DNA of 64,000 bases from Bacillus sp. FSL H8-0547. GTDB taxonomy: Bacteria > Bacillota > Bacilli > Bacillales > Bacillaceae. Under the pieces are notes generated by a model that worked only from the letters and a program-made list of their open reading frames with translations, did no database searches and was not told the origin of the DNA. The stretch is taken from NCBI GenBank assembly GCA_038002745.1, contig JBBODD010000001.1, positions 558,001 through 622,000 of the forward strand, written 5' to 3'. Shown here one piece after another: positions 53,963 to 63,193 of this stretch (position 1 is its first letter; every line of letters starts with the position of its first letter). A program made the translations under genes and the position numbers.

Positions 53963-54037
53963 ATGACTCACCTCCTGACTTTATTTTACAGGCATCCAGC
54001 TGCAGCTTCCTGTCTTTTTCTGCTTTTAGATGACAGG

Positions 54038-54610
54038 TTAAAGGTGCTTCGTGCAGTTGTACAGCTCACAGGACCAGCCCATTTCCCCTTTAATCAGGGT
54101 AGAAACAGAGGTATTATTCAGAGCTTCCTTCATCTCAAACTGAGGGACGAGCTGTTTAAGAAAGTGGGCTATGAAGAGGCCGTGACTGACGATCAGAATG
54201 TTCTTATCAGGGTGTTCATTCAGCAGGTCTTCCAAAAACTCTTTGCCTCTTTTTATGACAGCATCGGTCTTTTCAATGCCAAGATCAAGACCGCGCCATC
54301 CCTCTCCCCACTTTTCCAGACGTTCAGCTTCGGTCGTTCCTTCAATGAGTCCCCCATTTACTTCAACTAAACGATCATCAAATATAATCGGCAGATCCCC
54401 AAGCTTTACTGAGACACATTCTGCTGTCTGCCTTGCTCTTTTCAGCGGGCTTGCATAGATCAGATCCCATTCTTCTTCACCCAGTCTGTCTGCAAGCTTC
54501 TGCGCTTCTTCCATGCCATTTTCATCAAGCGGAATATCTGAGCTGCCCTGAGCTCTTCTTTCAACATTCCAAGCGGTTCTCCCGTGGCGTATAATTCCTA
54601 TTTGTGTCAT
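54038..54610 (-). CDS. Histidine phosphatase family protein (PhoE-like)
   Basis: The 190-aa enzyme has the phosphoglycerate-mutase-like fold: IIRHGRTAWN with the nucleophile His9, an arginine in ASPLKRARQTAE, glutamate in LVEVNGGLIEGTT, and the second histidine in VSHGLFI. Such enzymes dephosphorylate small molecules; the substrate is broad or unknown. AAGGGG precedes the ATG. It is a single gene, divergent from the SRPBCC-DoxX operon. Confidence 0.85.
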   Translation of the reverse strand: MTQIGIIRHGRTAWNVERRAQGSSDIPLDENGMEEAQKLADRLGEEEWDLIYASPLKRARQTAECVSVKLGDLPIIFDDRLVEVNGGLIEGTTEAERLEKWGEGWRGLDLGIEKTDAVIKRGKEFLEDLLNEHPDKNILIVSHGLFIAHFLKQLVPQFEMKEALNNTSVSTLIKGEMGWSCELYNCTKHL

Positions 54611-54705
54611 TTACGTCCAGCCCCTTTGTAAAAATGTGGACAAAATCTCTAAATCTCTCATTTATCCGTCTATGAATATGATACTCTAAAAAAGAGGTGA
54701 ATACG

Positions 54706-55611
54706 ATGAAAAACAAGCCGGTCTATGTGGAAATTCCTATAGAAGCGGATATGAATAAACTATGGGACGCCACGCAGTCTCCCGACTTGCATGCACGATG
54801 GGATCTCCGGTTTTCCTCTATTACATATCTTCCTAAAAAAGAAGAAAGCGAGCCCCAGCATTTCAAGTACAAAACCAATATTGGTTTTGGCATGAGCATA
54901 GAAGGATTCGGAAAAAGCGCCGGGGAATTTCACGCCGGAGACGGGTCGAGAACCTCCTCCCTGCATTTTGGAACGGATCAGAAACGGTCTTTGATCAGGG
55001 AAGGTAGAGGTTATTGGAAATACAAGCCAAATCAAGAAAACATCACATTTTTGACCCAATATGACTATGATGTCAGATTTGGCAAAGCCGGAACTTTTTT
55101 TGACAAAATGTTGTTCAGACCGATGATCGGCTGGGCAACCGCATTAAGCTTTGATGTGTTAAGAAGGTGGCTGGTAAAAGGGGAGGCTCCTGAGAGCCAG
55201 TACCTCCGTTTTTTCAGCGTCTGGGTGATTTCGTTCCTTTTCTTCTTTGTCTGGACATACCACGGGGCTGTCCCAAAGCTGTTCTTCCAGCACCCTGAAG
55301 AAATCGGAATGGCTGAAAAGCTGCTGGAGATGCCATTTAAGGAAGCAGCCCGGTTAACTGCAGGTATTGGAATCGCTGAAATCTTATTTGGATGCCTGTG
55401 GCTGTTCCCGCTTAAAAAGAGATGGCTGTTCGGGATCCAGCTTCTTGCTTTCCCGATGCTTGCTCTGTCTGCCGCTCTAGCAGACCCGGGTGTCCTTACT
55501 CATCCTTTTACACCAATTACATTTAATGCAGCGCTTTTTGTCCTGTCGGGAATCGGCTTTTTTCAAAGCAGAGACGTGCCTTCAGCAAAGAGCTGCAATC
55601 GAAAAAGATAA
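54706..55611 (+). CDS. SRPBCC and DoxX-like fusion protein
   Basis: The 301-aa protein joins an N-terminal SRPBCC/START-like lipid-binding domain (about 1-155: VYVEIPIEADMNKLWDATQS, DYDVRFGKAGTFFDKM) to a C-terminal four-helix DoxX-like membrane region (about 165-295). The start is ATG 54706 after AAAGAGG; the GTG nine bases earlier overlaps that site. It is followed in 10 bp by a DUF4166 gene and then yndJ, a conserved Bacillus gene set of unknown function. The fusion suggests handling of a hydrophobic molecule at the membrane (inference). Confidence 0.8.
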   Translation: MKNKPVYVEIPIEADMNKLWDATQSPDLHARWDLRFSSITYLPKKEESEPQHFKYKTNIGFGMSIEGFGKSAGEFHAGDGSRTSSLHFGTDQKRSLIREGRGYWKYKPNQENITFLTQYDYDVRFGKAGTFFDKMLFRPMIGWATALSFDVLRRWLVKGEAPESQYLRFFSVWVISFLFFFVWTYHGAVPKLFFQHPEEIGMAEKLLEMPFKEAARLTAGIGIAEILFGCLWLFPLKKRWLFGIQLLAFPMLALSAALADPGVLTHPFTPITFNAALFVLSGIGFFQSRDVPSAKSCNRKR

Positions 55612-55621
55612 GGAGAAACAG

Positions 55622-56224
55622 ATGGCCATTTATCAGCAAGTATTAGGAGAAGACTATCACCGTCTGCACCCTGCTCTAAAGCAAAGATATCAGTTTCCGT
55701 TCAGGGGGAGCGGGATGATGCATCAAATAACAGGGGGCCCGAAATGGCTGTATCCGCTCTTCTTAGGCGGAGTCGCATACAAGCTTCTTTTTCCTGAAAA
55801 AGGAGAGAACATTCCGTTTACGATTGTGAATTCTATGAGAACCGGCACGGGCGGTGAACAGCAGGTTCATTGGGAGAGAGTGTTTTATTTCCCAGGCAAA
55901 AAGAGGTGGTTTAACGCTTTGATGAGCCTGGACGGTGAACGGAACGTCATCAAAGATTACTTGGGCGAACCGGGCCTGTTTTACTCTGATTTAACGTTTC
56001 ATGTTACGGACTGCGGAAACCTCAGGATTGAGTCCGGAAATCAAAGGCTTGTCATCGGAAAGCTTGAGATACCCCTGCCTAAGATCCTGCAGGGTCTGGC
56101 ATCTGTTACTGAATCGTTCGATGAAACGAAAGGGATCTTTACCATCCGGGTAGAAGTGACAAATCCGCTGATCGGTCCTGTATTTTCCTATGAAGGAGAG
56201 TTTGTTTCTGATGAACGTTTATAA
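55622..56224 (+). CDS. DUF4166 domain protein
   Basis: The 200-aa protein matches DUF4166: LHPALKQRYQF near the start, the glycine-rich YPLFLGGVAYKLLFPEKG, and VHWERVFYFPGKKRWFNALM. No catalytic motif is known for the family. ATG 55622 follows AAGGAG; a frame that begins at 55490 overlaps the upstream gene and lacks a binding site. It overlaps yndJ by 14 bp, so the two are translationally coupled. Confidence 0.85.
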   Translation: MAIYQQVLGEDYHRLHPALKQRYQFPFRGSGMMHQITGGPKWLYPLFLGGVAYKLLFPEKGENIPFTIVNSMRTGTGGEQQVHWERVFYFPGKKRWFNALMSLDGERNVIKDYLGEPGLFYSDLTFHVTDCGNLRIESGNQRLVIGKLEIPLPKILQGLASVTESFDETKGIFTIRVEVTNPLIGPVFSYEGEFVSDERL

Positions 56225-57782
56225 ATCTGCCTTATTATGCGGCTTGATGTTTTTGCTGGCAGCCGCTTTTCACGAAGGGCCCTGGTATTATCTGCTTCTT
56301 ACTGCAGCCCAGCTTGTCTACGTCCCCCTCGTCCTCCAGCTTGTCATGCAAAAAGAGGACTGGTTTTACAAACTTTATAAATGGATCGCACCTTTCGGGT
56401 TTGGCTCCGTTCTTCTCCTGCATATTCTGGGTCCGTCACCGGCTGATCCAATCCTTGCAGGTATTTATCTGCTTTTTACCGTCCTTGTCGCAAGTTACGG
56501 CATTACGCGTTTTCTAAAAAGGGGATTTGTCCGGTTTGAGGAGTTTTCCATCGACATGGGCCTGATTTCATTAATGATCGGGGGCGGATGGTTTTTTGCC
56601 CATATTGCTGGAATTGAAACGGGATTCTCTCCAATCATCACGTGGCTAACGGGCATTCATTTTCACTACTCTTCCTTTTTGCTTCCGATTTTTGCAGGAT
56701 TTCTCGGAAGAATTTTAAAAGGGACAGTTTACCGGGCTGCAGTCAGTATCCTGATTATTTCACCTGGCATCGTGGCTGCAGGCATTGCTTTTTCAGTATG
56801 GCTGGAGCTTTTTTCAGTAGTTCTATACATCACCGGAATTTATGCGCTTATCTGGCTTTCTTTTAAAGCAGACATTCCAGGTGGTAAATGGCTCATTCGC
56901 CTCTCCTTCCTATCTCTTGGAATCACCATCCCGTTTTCTCTTGCATACGCATCAGGCAATGCTTTCGGCGAATATGCCGTTTCCATAGACTTCATGCTGA
57001 AGTTTCATGGCGTGTTAAATGGGGGGGGCTTTGCATTGGCTGGAGTGATCGGTTGGCATGTATTTAAGCCTGCACCTGCAGCGCTGCCTTCCTTCCCTGT
57101 AAGCAAAATACGCGGAAGACAGCATGTGGCGGATCTCGCTGCTGAAGCTCAGATTCATCAGGGGCTTGTTGATGATATGAAAATCTACGGGACTGGCCCT
57201 ATTTCTGAAACCATAGTTGACTTTTATGAGCATACGAAAGAATACAGCTTGTTTGCTGAAGTGCACTGGCATGGCTGGTTTAAGCCATTTGCATTTGTCT
57301 ATCGTCTAATCAGCAGCCGCACAGAACAAATCCATTTGCCGCTTTCCTCTGACCCAAAAGAAATGACCGGCGGTATTTATACGGTAAAAGAGGGCCTTGA
57401 CGGGAGAAAATCTGTTAGAGCATGGCACAGACAAATTGACGGAAAAACGGTTTTTCTTGCCCTTTATTCCTATCATCAGAAAGACGGCGAGACCTATATG
57501 AATATTGCGCTCCCTCTGCCGGGATGCTCTATGATCGGTATACTCGAACTCCATAAAACTTTAGATGCCCTGCTTTTGACAAGCAGAAAACAGAATCCTT
57601 CCTCTGATGCAGGCATCTATCTCGCCTGGAAAGATCACTTGTTCAAGCTTCCCTTAGATGAGGTTTTCAGAGTAGAAGAGACTGAAAAGGGAAAGCTTGC
57701 AGCCATTCATCAGATGAAAATAGCCCGCCTCCCTTTTTTAACAATCCGCTACAACATCTCTAAAAATGAGGGCTCCTTTTAA
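56211..57782 (+). CDS. yndJ: YndJ-like membrane protein
   Basis: The 523-aa protein has about nine N-terminal membrane helices (to about residue 300) followed by a soluble C-terminal domain (about 310-523). The soluble part contains EVHWHGWFKPFAFVYRLISS and YTVKEGLDGRKSVRAWHR. The order and sequence match B. subtilis YndJ. ATG 56211 is preceded by GAAGGAG; an ATG at 56190 lies upstream of that site. Function is unknown; the operon context (SRPBCC, DUF4166) is typical. Confidence 0.85.
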   Translation: MNVYKSALLCGLMFLLAAAFHEGPWYYLLLTAAQLVYVPLVLQLVMQKEDWFYKLYKWIAPFGFGSVLLLHILGPSPADPILAGIYLLFTVLVASYGITRFLKRGFVRFEEFSIDMGLISLMIGGGWFFAHIAGIETGFSPIITWLTGIHFHYSSFLLPIFAGFLGRILKGTVYRAAVSILIISPGIVAAGIAFSVWLELFSVVLYITGIYALIWLSFKADIPGGKWLIRLSFLSLGITIPFSLAYASGNAFGEYAVSIDFMLKFHGVLNGGGFALAGVIGWHVFKPAPAALPSFPVSKIRGRQHVADLAAEAQIHQGLVDDMKIYGTGPISETIVDFYEHTKEYSLFAEVHWHGWFKPFAFVYRLISSRTEQIHLPLSSDPKEMTGGIYTVKEGLDGRKSVRAWHRQIDGKTVFLALYSYHQKDGETYMNIALPLPGCSMIGILELHKTLDALLLTSRKQNPSSDAGIYLAWKDHLFKLPLDEVFRVEETEKGKLAAIHQMKIARLPFLTIRYNISKNEGSF

Positions 57783-57800
57783 AAGACGGCTTTCCAGGAC

Positions 57801-57834
57801 AAAAACAGCCTTCATGCATGTGAAGGCTGTTTTT
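57801..57834. terminator. Bidirectional terminator
   Basis: AAAAACAGCCTTCA and TGAAGGCTGTTTTT form a perfect 14-bp stem between convergent yndJ and the peptidase gene. Confidence 0.9.
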
Positions 57835-57839
57835 TCTGT

Positions 57840-59231
57840 TTACTTGATATTCTCTTCTGTTTTGAGCTCATCCGGTGCTTTAACCTTTGGAGCTTTTTTC
57901 GGTTTTGGTCCGATCTGATCCAATCTGGCACGGTCATAAATGGCTGTTCCGACAATTTCAGCTGTATCCTGAAGCTTTTCTTTGCTGATTTTGTCTATAG
58001 AATCTTCAGGCGTATGATACCAAGGCTCGGAGGGACTGTGAATAAACAGCGCAGCAGGAATTCCCGCTTCCGCAAAAGGAACATGATCACTGCGTCCTCC
58101 CTGTCCATATGGCGTCGGTTCGCCGTTTAGTTTTCCGCTTGATTTTTGAGCAAGGTCTGTGACAAGGTTCGGCTTGCCGTCAAGTGTCAGCATAACAAGA
58201 TCGCCGGCATCTCTGCTGCCAACCATATCAAGGTTAAAGTTAGCAACTGTGCGGCTGATTTCATCGTCTGATAACATGCTTACATAGTGTTCTGATCCAA
58301 GCAATCCTACTTCTTCCGCACCAAATGTCACAAAGCGTATTTCTGTATCTGCCGGTACATTCTTCAGAACGCGTGCAAGCTCAAGAGTCATTGCAGTTCC
58401 TGAGGCATCATCATTTGCTCCCGGGGCACCCGCAACAGAGTCATGATGTGCACCGAGAACGATAATATCATTCGCTTCAGACTTTTTGCCTGTCGGTTTT
58501 TTCACGGCTATTACATTGTGGGACGTTTTTTCGCCCGTTTCTGCTCCCACAATGGAGAGGGAAACCGTTTTCCCGATATGTGACAGCAGCGCTTCACCTT
58601 CTGCTTTTGATAATGCAGCTGAAGGAACGAATTTGTCGTTGTGTTCTCCGAGGGTTCCGCTTAGTGCTCCCTCAGAATTGTTATAGATAATGACCCCTGC
58701 AGCTCCTTTTTCCGCTGCATTGAGCACTTTTTCAGCAAAACTTATTTCCCCGCGTTTGATAAGGGCAATTTTCCCGTTCAAATCAAGTGAAGAAAGCTCG
58801 TCCTTTTTGCCAAGGCCAGCTGAAGCGAGTTCTCCTGACACATTTCCGCTCACAGAATAAGTAAACGCCTGAGGCTTCAATTCACCGCCGTAGCCATCTA
58901 CTGAAAGGGAGATGCTGCTTGGCGGAGTATAACCGTAAAATGTGAACGGCTGAACATCGGCTTTATACCCGTATGATTCAAATTCCTCTTTTATAAACTG
59001 AACAGCTTTAGCCTCAGAATCCGTTCCAGCCACACGCGGAACTTTTGATAGGTAATCAATATTTTCATAGATGTTTTCTGCGCTGATTGCCTTTAGGATC
59101 TTCTTTTCAAAAGGGTCCTGGAAGTGCTGAGCCGCTTTCGCCGCAGGCTCCTGATTTACAGCAGCCTGTACACTGACAGCTCCAATTGCCAGAGATGCTG
59201 CCAGAGTAAGAGATAGGATCGGTTTTTTCAT
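57840..59231 (-). CDS. Secreted M28 family aminopeptidase (YwaD-like)
   Basis: The 463-aa precursor has a signal peptide (about 1-23), a PA domain inserted at about 120-225 (LNGKIALIKRGEISFAEKV), and the M28 zinc-peptidase domain. Zinc ligands are visible in LGAHHDSVAGAPGANDDASG, FGAEEVGLLGS, NLDMVGS and WYHTPED. It resembles B. subtilis YwaD, a leucine/arginine aminopeptidase. The C-terminal 30 residues are charged. AGGAGG precedes the ATG. A 21-base palindrome lies 50 bp upstream. Confidence 0.92.
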   Translation of the reverse strand: MKKPILSLTLAASLAIGAVSVQAAVNQEPAAKAAQHFQDPFEKKILKAISAENIYENIDYLSKVPRVAGTDSEAKAVQFIKEEFESYGYKADVQPFTFYGYTPPSSISLSVDGYGGELKPQAFTYSVSGNVSGELASAGLGKKDELSSLDLNGKIALIKRGEISFAEKVLNAAEKGAAGVIIYNNSEGALSGTLGEHNDKFVPSAALSKAEGEALLSHIGKTVSLSIVGAETGEKTSHNVIAVKKPTGKKSEANDIIVLGAHHDSVAGAPGANDDASGTAMTLELARVLKNVPADTEIRFVTFGAEEVGLLGSEHYVSMLSDDEISRTVANFNLDMVGSRDAGDLVMLTLDGKPNLVTDLAQKSSGKLNGEPTPYGQGGRSDHVPFAEAGIPAALFIHSPSEPWYHTPEDSIDKISKEKLQDTAEIVGTAIYDRARLDQIGPKPKKAPKVKAPDELKTEENIK

Positions 59232-59280
59232 AGCATAGCCTCCTGATGGTTAGAGATAGATTCTTAATGTGTATCTTACT

Positions 59281-59301
59281 TTATTTCGTCAGACGAAATA
59301 A
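59281..59301 (-). promoter_or_regulatory. Perfect palindrome upstream of the M28 gene
   Basis: Arms TTATTTCGTC and GACGAAATAA surround a single A. It may be an operator or an mRNA hairpin; no matching regulator is known to me. Confidence 0.5.
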
Positions 59302-59407
59302 GTGCCAAGATAACTATCTAAATATAACCATTTTTCCTATAAAATAGGTTATTATTCCTATTAATCTTATTGAATAAACGGGTTATATGAATGGTATAAA
59401 AACGCAT

Positions 59408-59446
59408 AAAAAGAGGACCTTACTTTAGAAGGTCCCCCGTTTTTCC
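59408..59446 (-). terminator. Terminator after the symporter gene
   Basis: GGACCTT and AAGGTCC form the stem; the minus strand ends in CTTTTTAT. It is just past the symporter stop. Confidence 0.7.
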
Positions 59447-59447
59447 A

Positions 59448-61013
59448 TCAAGCAATCTCTGATTCTTTTGAATGCACTTTTCTCATAAAGTCATTTACGT
59501 CTGCCGGCACTTTCCGGTCAAGTTTTGAAACGATATAGACGGATAAGAAGCCGATCGGCACCGTAATCAGGCCAGGCACCCTGAACTGCAGGAATTCAGG
59601 AAGAGTTGCCGGCAGGAAGATCATGTACATGGAAGAAAGAAGTCCGAGCACAAGACCTGCGATCGCTCCTTTTTCCGTCATGCCTCTCCACCAGATGCCG
59701 AGAATGAAGATCGGGGTAAACGTACTTGCTGCTACTGTAAAGGCCAGTGCAACCAAGTGGCCGATCGAGGCTTCTTTTACAAGAAGACCAAGTGCCCCGT
59801 AAAGAATACCGAGAATGATAATCGAAACTTTCCCTGCGATAACGCGCTCTTTCTGGGAGATGTTTTTCCGCAAGAATGTAGCATACAAATCATGAGCCAA
59901 TGCACCGGAGCTTGCGATGAAAAGGCCTGAAAGATTCGAGAAAACGGCCGCAAACGCGCCGGCAATAACAAGACCAAGCAGCCACTCTCCTCCGAGAGCC
60001 TGTGCTGTGGACGGAATAACCATGTTGTTACCGCCTGCAACAAGATCCTTCATTACTTGAGGATCAGCCGAACCGCTCAGGAAGATCGATCTGCCGACAG
60101 CTCCAAGATAGACAGCGAACAAAAAGAAAACGCTTGCAATTAAAATCGCCATAAGAGCGGATTTCCGGGCAGCCTTTGCACTCGGATTCGTGTAAAAGCG
60201 AAGGAGAATATGCGGAAGGCCGATTGTACCAAGCGCAAGACCGATCGTCATGGAAATGGTCTGCCAGAAAGAAGGGAAATAGTTTCCTGTTCCAATCCAT
60301 GTCTGACCGTCATGGGCGATATCTTTTCCATCAGGGGCAAATTCAGCCGTTCCGGCAATGCTTCCGGTAAATTCAGTGACAGATGCCAGAATGCGCTCAT
60401 AATATAAACCGCCGTAAACAGCCGCTACAACCATAAGGATAAAAGCGCCCAGACGGATCCACAGCTCCAGCGCCTGATTCAGCGTTGTGCCTTTCATCCC
60501 TCCGACACCAACGTAGAAAATCATGACACTGCACGTAAAGATTATGCCAAATTCATAGCTTGTTCCAAAGAACATGCTTAAAATCTGGGCGGCACCGAGC
60601 AGCTGAGGGGCTGCATAGAAACCTGAAATGGCAAGAACGACTGCTACAGCCGCAAGTCTTGCACGCTTGCTGTGAAATCGGTAGCCGAGGAAATCAGCTA
60701 CTGTATAAGCACCGAATCTTCTAAGAGGACCCGCTACAAATATAGCCAGAAGAGTAAGACCGATCGAGAAACAGAACGCATAGTACGCACCGTCATACCC
60801 AAGCTGAAACGTCAGCCCCGCAATTCCGAGAAACGTTGCAGCACTAAGGTAGTCCCCTCCAATGGCCGAGCCGTTGGTAAACCACCCGAAGCTTCTGCCT
60901 CCTACGAAAAATTCAGATGCCGTTGCGTTTCTTTTTGTAAGATACGTAATATACACGATTGTACCCATCAGGAAAATCGTCAAAAGCATTTTCGGTTCAA
61001 GTAACGCAGCCAT
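59448..61013 (-). CDS. Sodium:solute symporter, acetate permease (ActP) type
   Basis: The 521-aa protein is an SSS-family carrier with 13 predicted helices. It opens with the SSS-type segment FFVGGRSFGWFTNGSAIGGDYLSAATFLGIAG and carries SGLFIASSGALAHDLYATFL further on. A DUF485 gene precedes it and they overlap by a few bases, as in yjcH-actP, supporting uptake of acetate or another short carboxylate with Na+. GAAGGAG precedes the ATG. The divergent AraC-type gene may control it. Confidence 0.9.
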   Translation of the reverse strand: MAALLEPKMLLTIFLMGTIVYITYLTKRNATASEFFVGGRSFGWFTNGSAIGGDYLSAATFLGIAGLTFQLGYDGAYYAFCFSIGLTLLAIFVAGPLRRFGAYTVADFLGYRFHSKRARLAAVAVVLAISGFYAAPQLLGAAQILSMFFGTSYEFGIIFTCSVMIFYVGVGGMKGTTLNQALELWIRLGAFILMVVAAVYGGLYYERILASVTEFTGSIAGTAEFAPDGKDIAHDGQTWIGTGNYFPSFWQTISMTIGLALGTIGLPHILLRFYTNPSAKAARKSALMAILIASVFFLFAVYLGAVGRSIFLSGSADPQVMKDLVAGGNNMVIPSTAQALGGEWLLGLVIAGAFAAVFSNLSGLFIASSGALAHDLYATFLRKNISQKERVIAGKVSIIILGILYGALGLLVKEASIGHLVALAFTVAASTFTPIFILGIWWRGMTEKGAIAGLVLGLLSSMYMIFLPATLPEFLQFRVPGLITVPIGFLSVYIVSKLDRKVPADVNDFMRKVHSKESEIA

Positions 61014-61378
61014 CAGTTAACACTCCTTCCGTCAGAAGCTTGAACAGAGCTTGCCGGAGTCTGACTCTTCTTCAGTCGCTTCTCATACAGCGAAGTATGG
61101 ATAAATGCAATTAAAAAGGCCATGCCCATCGCAAAGATTCCGGTGAAAAACCAGGCGTACGTCATGCCTCCGTAAAAAGATGAGAACATGAAATCCGGAG
61201 CGAACCAGTTTAAGGCTGGGATAATCAAAATAAATGCAAAATAAAACAGTGTAAGCTTTGACCCGATGCTGAACTCGCTTTTCATCAAATAACGCGTCTC
61301 CTCATCAAGAGGCGTGAGCTCCCGGACGTCAACCGTCCCTGCCTCTACATACTCATAATCTTTATAATCTGCTGCCAC
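61013..61378 (-). CDS. DUF485 membrane protein (YjcH-like)
   Basis: The 121-aa protein has two membrane helices (about 42-62 and 72-95) and the DUF485 signature (FYFAFILIIPALNWFAPD, TYAWFFTGIFAMGMAF). It is almost always encoded with the ActP symporter and may regulate or stabilise it. The start is GTG 61378 following GGGGGAAAGGA. Its stop overlaps the symporter start by one base (TGATG). Confidence 0.85.
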   Translation of the reverse strand: MAADYKDYEYVEAGTVDVRELTPLDEETRYLMKSEFSIGSKLTLFYFAFILIIPALNWFAPDFMFSSFYGGMTYAWFFTGIFAMGMAFLIAFIHTSLYEKRLKKSQTPASSVQASDGRSVN

Positions 61379-61546
61379 GATCCTTTCCCCCTTTTATCTG
61401 GTAATCTGCTGCTTGATTGTATTGTACATGACCAAAACCTGCGTTACCTTACAATAAATTATCAGAAATGTATAAATATTTAATATATTCCTACTTTCAT
61501 GTATACTAGTGCTAGAGTCATAATGATAGAAACGGGGAATATAAGC

Positions 61547-62776
61547 GTGTATACCGTAACATTCGAAGTTAAGGAACCTGCCGAAAAAGAGAAAATGGCC
61601 TCGTGGATCCAGGAAGAGCTTAAAGGGGAGTTATCTGTTTCAGGCCATAGACGCGATCCGCTTACGATAAAAGTAGTCGAAATCACGAAACTGTTCGACT
61701 GGGTAAAAATTCACCGGCTCAAAAAACACCATCAGAACTGCATTATCTTCCCGCTTATCGAGCCATCCATGCTGAAAACATCGCCCCTTGCACTTGAGAT
61801 GAAGCTTCACACCATGCTCGTTAAGCCTGTCAAAAAACACACCTTCATTAAAAGCATAAAAAAAGTGCTGACTTCAGCCGGAAATGAAAGCGCAATCATA
61901 ACTAACTACGGCGATATGACCAAAACATACAAGCAGGGAAACAGCGAGCTTCTTCCCTTTCAGGAAGCCTTTCTCAGAAGACTTCTCAGAGCAGAAGTCA
62001 AATCTGAGGAGGAACTGTTTGCTGCACGGCCCTATTTTCCTGATCACAGCGTCCCAAACATGGTCTGTTTTATCCAGGGATTCATTCACAATCAGCCGCG
62101 GGAAACAGCAGTAAATGCGCCCATGCTGATTCAGGCTGCTTTTAAAGATGCTTTTTCAGCTATAGGTGTACTCCCTTCTTTTCTGGCCTATAAAAAACAT
62201 CTGCTCATGCTGATCCAGGTTCCGCATGGCTATACGTCCCTTCAGCACTTTCAGGAAGGCGAAGAGACTTTCCTAAGAGCATCTGATGAGCTGAAGGAAA
62301 AACACGGCATCCACCTTTTCACCGGCGTCGGATCGATCTGCAGAGAACCCCTTATGCTCTCCCAGTCATACAGGGAAGCACGAAAAGCGAGGCGCACACC
62401 TCACTATAACAGGCTGTCACTCCGATATTATGAGGAAATAACGAAGAACCCGCTGATCACGTCATGCACCCATTACATCGCTGAAAACTGCCAGAATGAT
62501 TTAACCACCAGACAAGTAGCCAAACAAATAAACATCAGTGTCCCCTACTTCTGCAGACTTTTCAAAAAAGAAACAGGCCGCAGCTTTGTTGAATATGTCA
62601 CCTTCGTCCGCCTGCAGCGTGCCGTATGGATGCTGCGGCACACAGACAAAACCATTGAACAGATCGCAGAAGAACTTGGCTTCAACACACCGAACTACTT
62701 CAGCTCAACCTTTAAAAAATATGTCGGCATTACACCCAGCGAATACCGGATGACGGATGAGATTTTGTTTGTTTGA
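61547..62776 (+). CDS. AraC regulator with degenerate receiver
   Basis: The 409-aa protein ends in an AraC HTH domain (about 310-405: TTRQVAKQINISVPYFCRLFK, ending VGITPSEYR). Its first about 110 residues look like a receiver domain that has lost the phosphorylation site: the KPV motif (MLVKPVKKHTF) is kept, but the strand that should carry the aspartate reads VVEITKLF. A YesN-like middle region with GVGSICREPLMLSQSYREA follows. GTG 61547 is chosen after AACGGGG; the ATG at 61499 overlaps the -10 of the promoter. It is divergent from the acetate symporter operon and is its probable regulator. Confidence 0.8.
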   Translation: MYTVTFEVKEPAEKEKMASWIQEELKGELSVSGHRRDPLTIKVVEITKLFDWVKIHRLKKHHQNCIIFPLIEPSMLKTSPLALEMKLHTMLVKPVKKHTFIKSIKKVLTSAGNESAIITNYGDMTKTYKQGNSELLPFQEAFLRRLLRAEVKSEEELFAARPYFPDHSVPNMVCFIQGFIHNQPRETAVNAPMLIQAAFKDAFSAIGVLPSFLAYKKHLLMLIQVPHGYTSLQHFQEGEETFLRASDELKEKHGIHLFTGVGSICREPLMLSQSYREARKARRTPHYNRLSLRYYEEITKNPLITSCTHYIAENCQNDLTTRQVAKQINISVPYFCRLFKKETGRSFVEYVTFVRLQRAVWMLRHTDKTIEQIAEELGFNTPNYFSSTFKKYVGITPSEYRMTDEILFV

Positions 62777-62831
62777 TCAAGTATGAAGAAATGAACTGTT
62801 TACACATATATCGCCGTACTTATTAAAATAG

Positions 62832-62869
62832 AAAAAAGTGAATTTGAGCAAGCTCAAATTCACTTTTTT
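62832..62869. terminator. Bidirectional terminator
   Basis: An 18-bp perfect stem (AAAAAAGTGAATTTGAGC with its complement) with a two-base loop lies between the convergent AraC gene and the small membrane protein gene. Confidence 0.9.
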
Positions 62870-62938
62870 CTGCTCTTAGCTGGCTTTAATTCCAGCTTCT
62901 CACGTCCTTAGCAACGCACAACACAATCCAAATGGTAT

Positions 62939-63193
62939 TTACCCTTTTGACAATTTTCCTTTTTTGATTCCTTTGATCAGCAATGGGATTAAAAATAGAA
63001 GAATCAAATAGTTAAAAAGCGGCTGAATTGTCTGGGTGAATCGAGGCAGATTTTTTAGCGATTCATCAAGGGTGGATCCATTTACTGAAGAAAACAGAAT
63101 ATATCCTCCTCCAATGAATAGGCCGATTACAATAGGAATGAGCAAAGCTGTTCCCACTACTATACAAATTTTTTTAACGACTTTTAAGATCAT
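62939..63193 (-). CDS. Small membrane protein coupled to an MFS gene
   Basis: The 84-aa protein has two membrane helices (about 8-32 and 54-76) and a basic C-terminus (IKKGKLSKG). The family is not recognised. The ATG at 63193 lies inside the end of the MFS gene, a 20-bp overlap, and its binding site is weak, so it probably relies on translation of the MFS gene. The gap of 160 bp to the AraC gene contains only the terminator. Confidence 0.55.
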   Translation of the reverse strand: MILKVVKKICIVVGTALLIPIVIGLFIGGGYILFSSVNGSTLDESLKNLPRFTQTIQPLFNYLILLFLIPLLIKGIKKGKLSKG

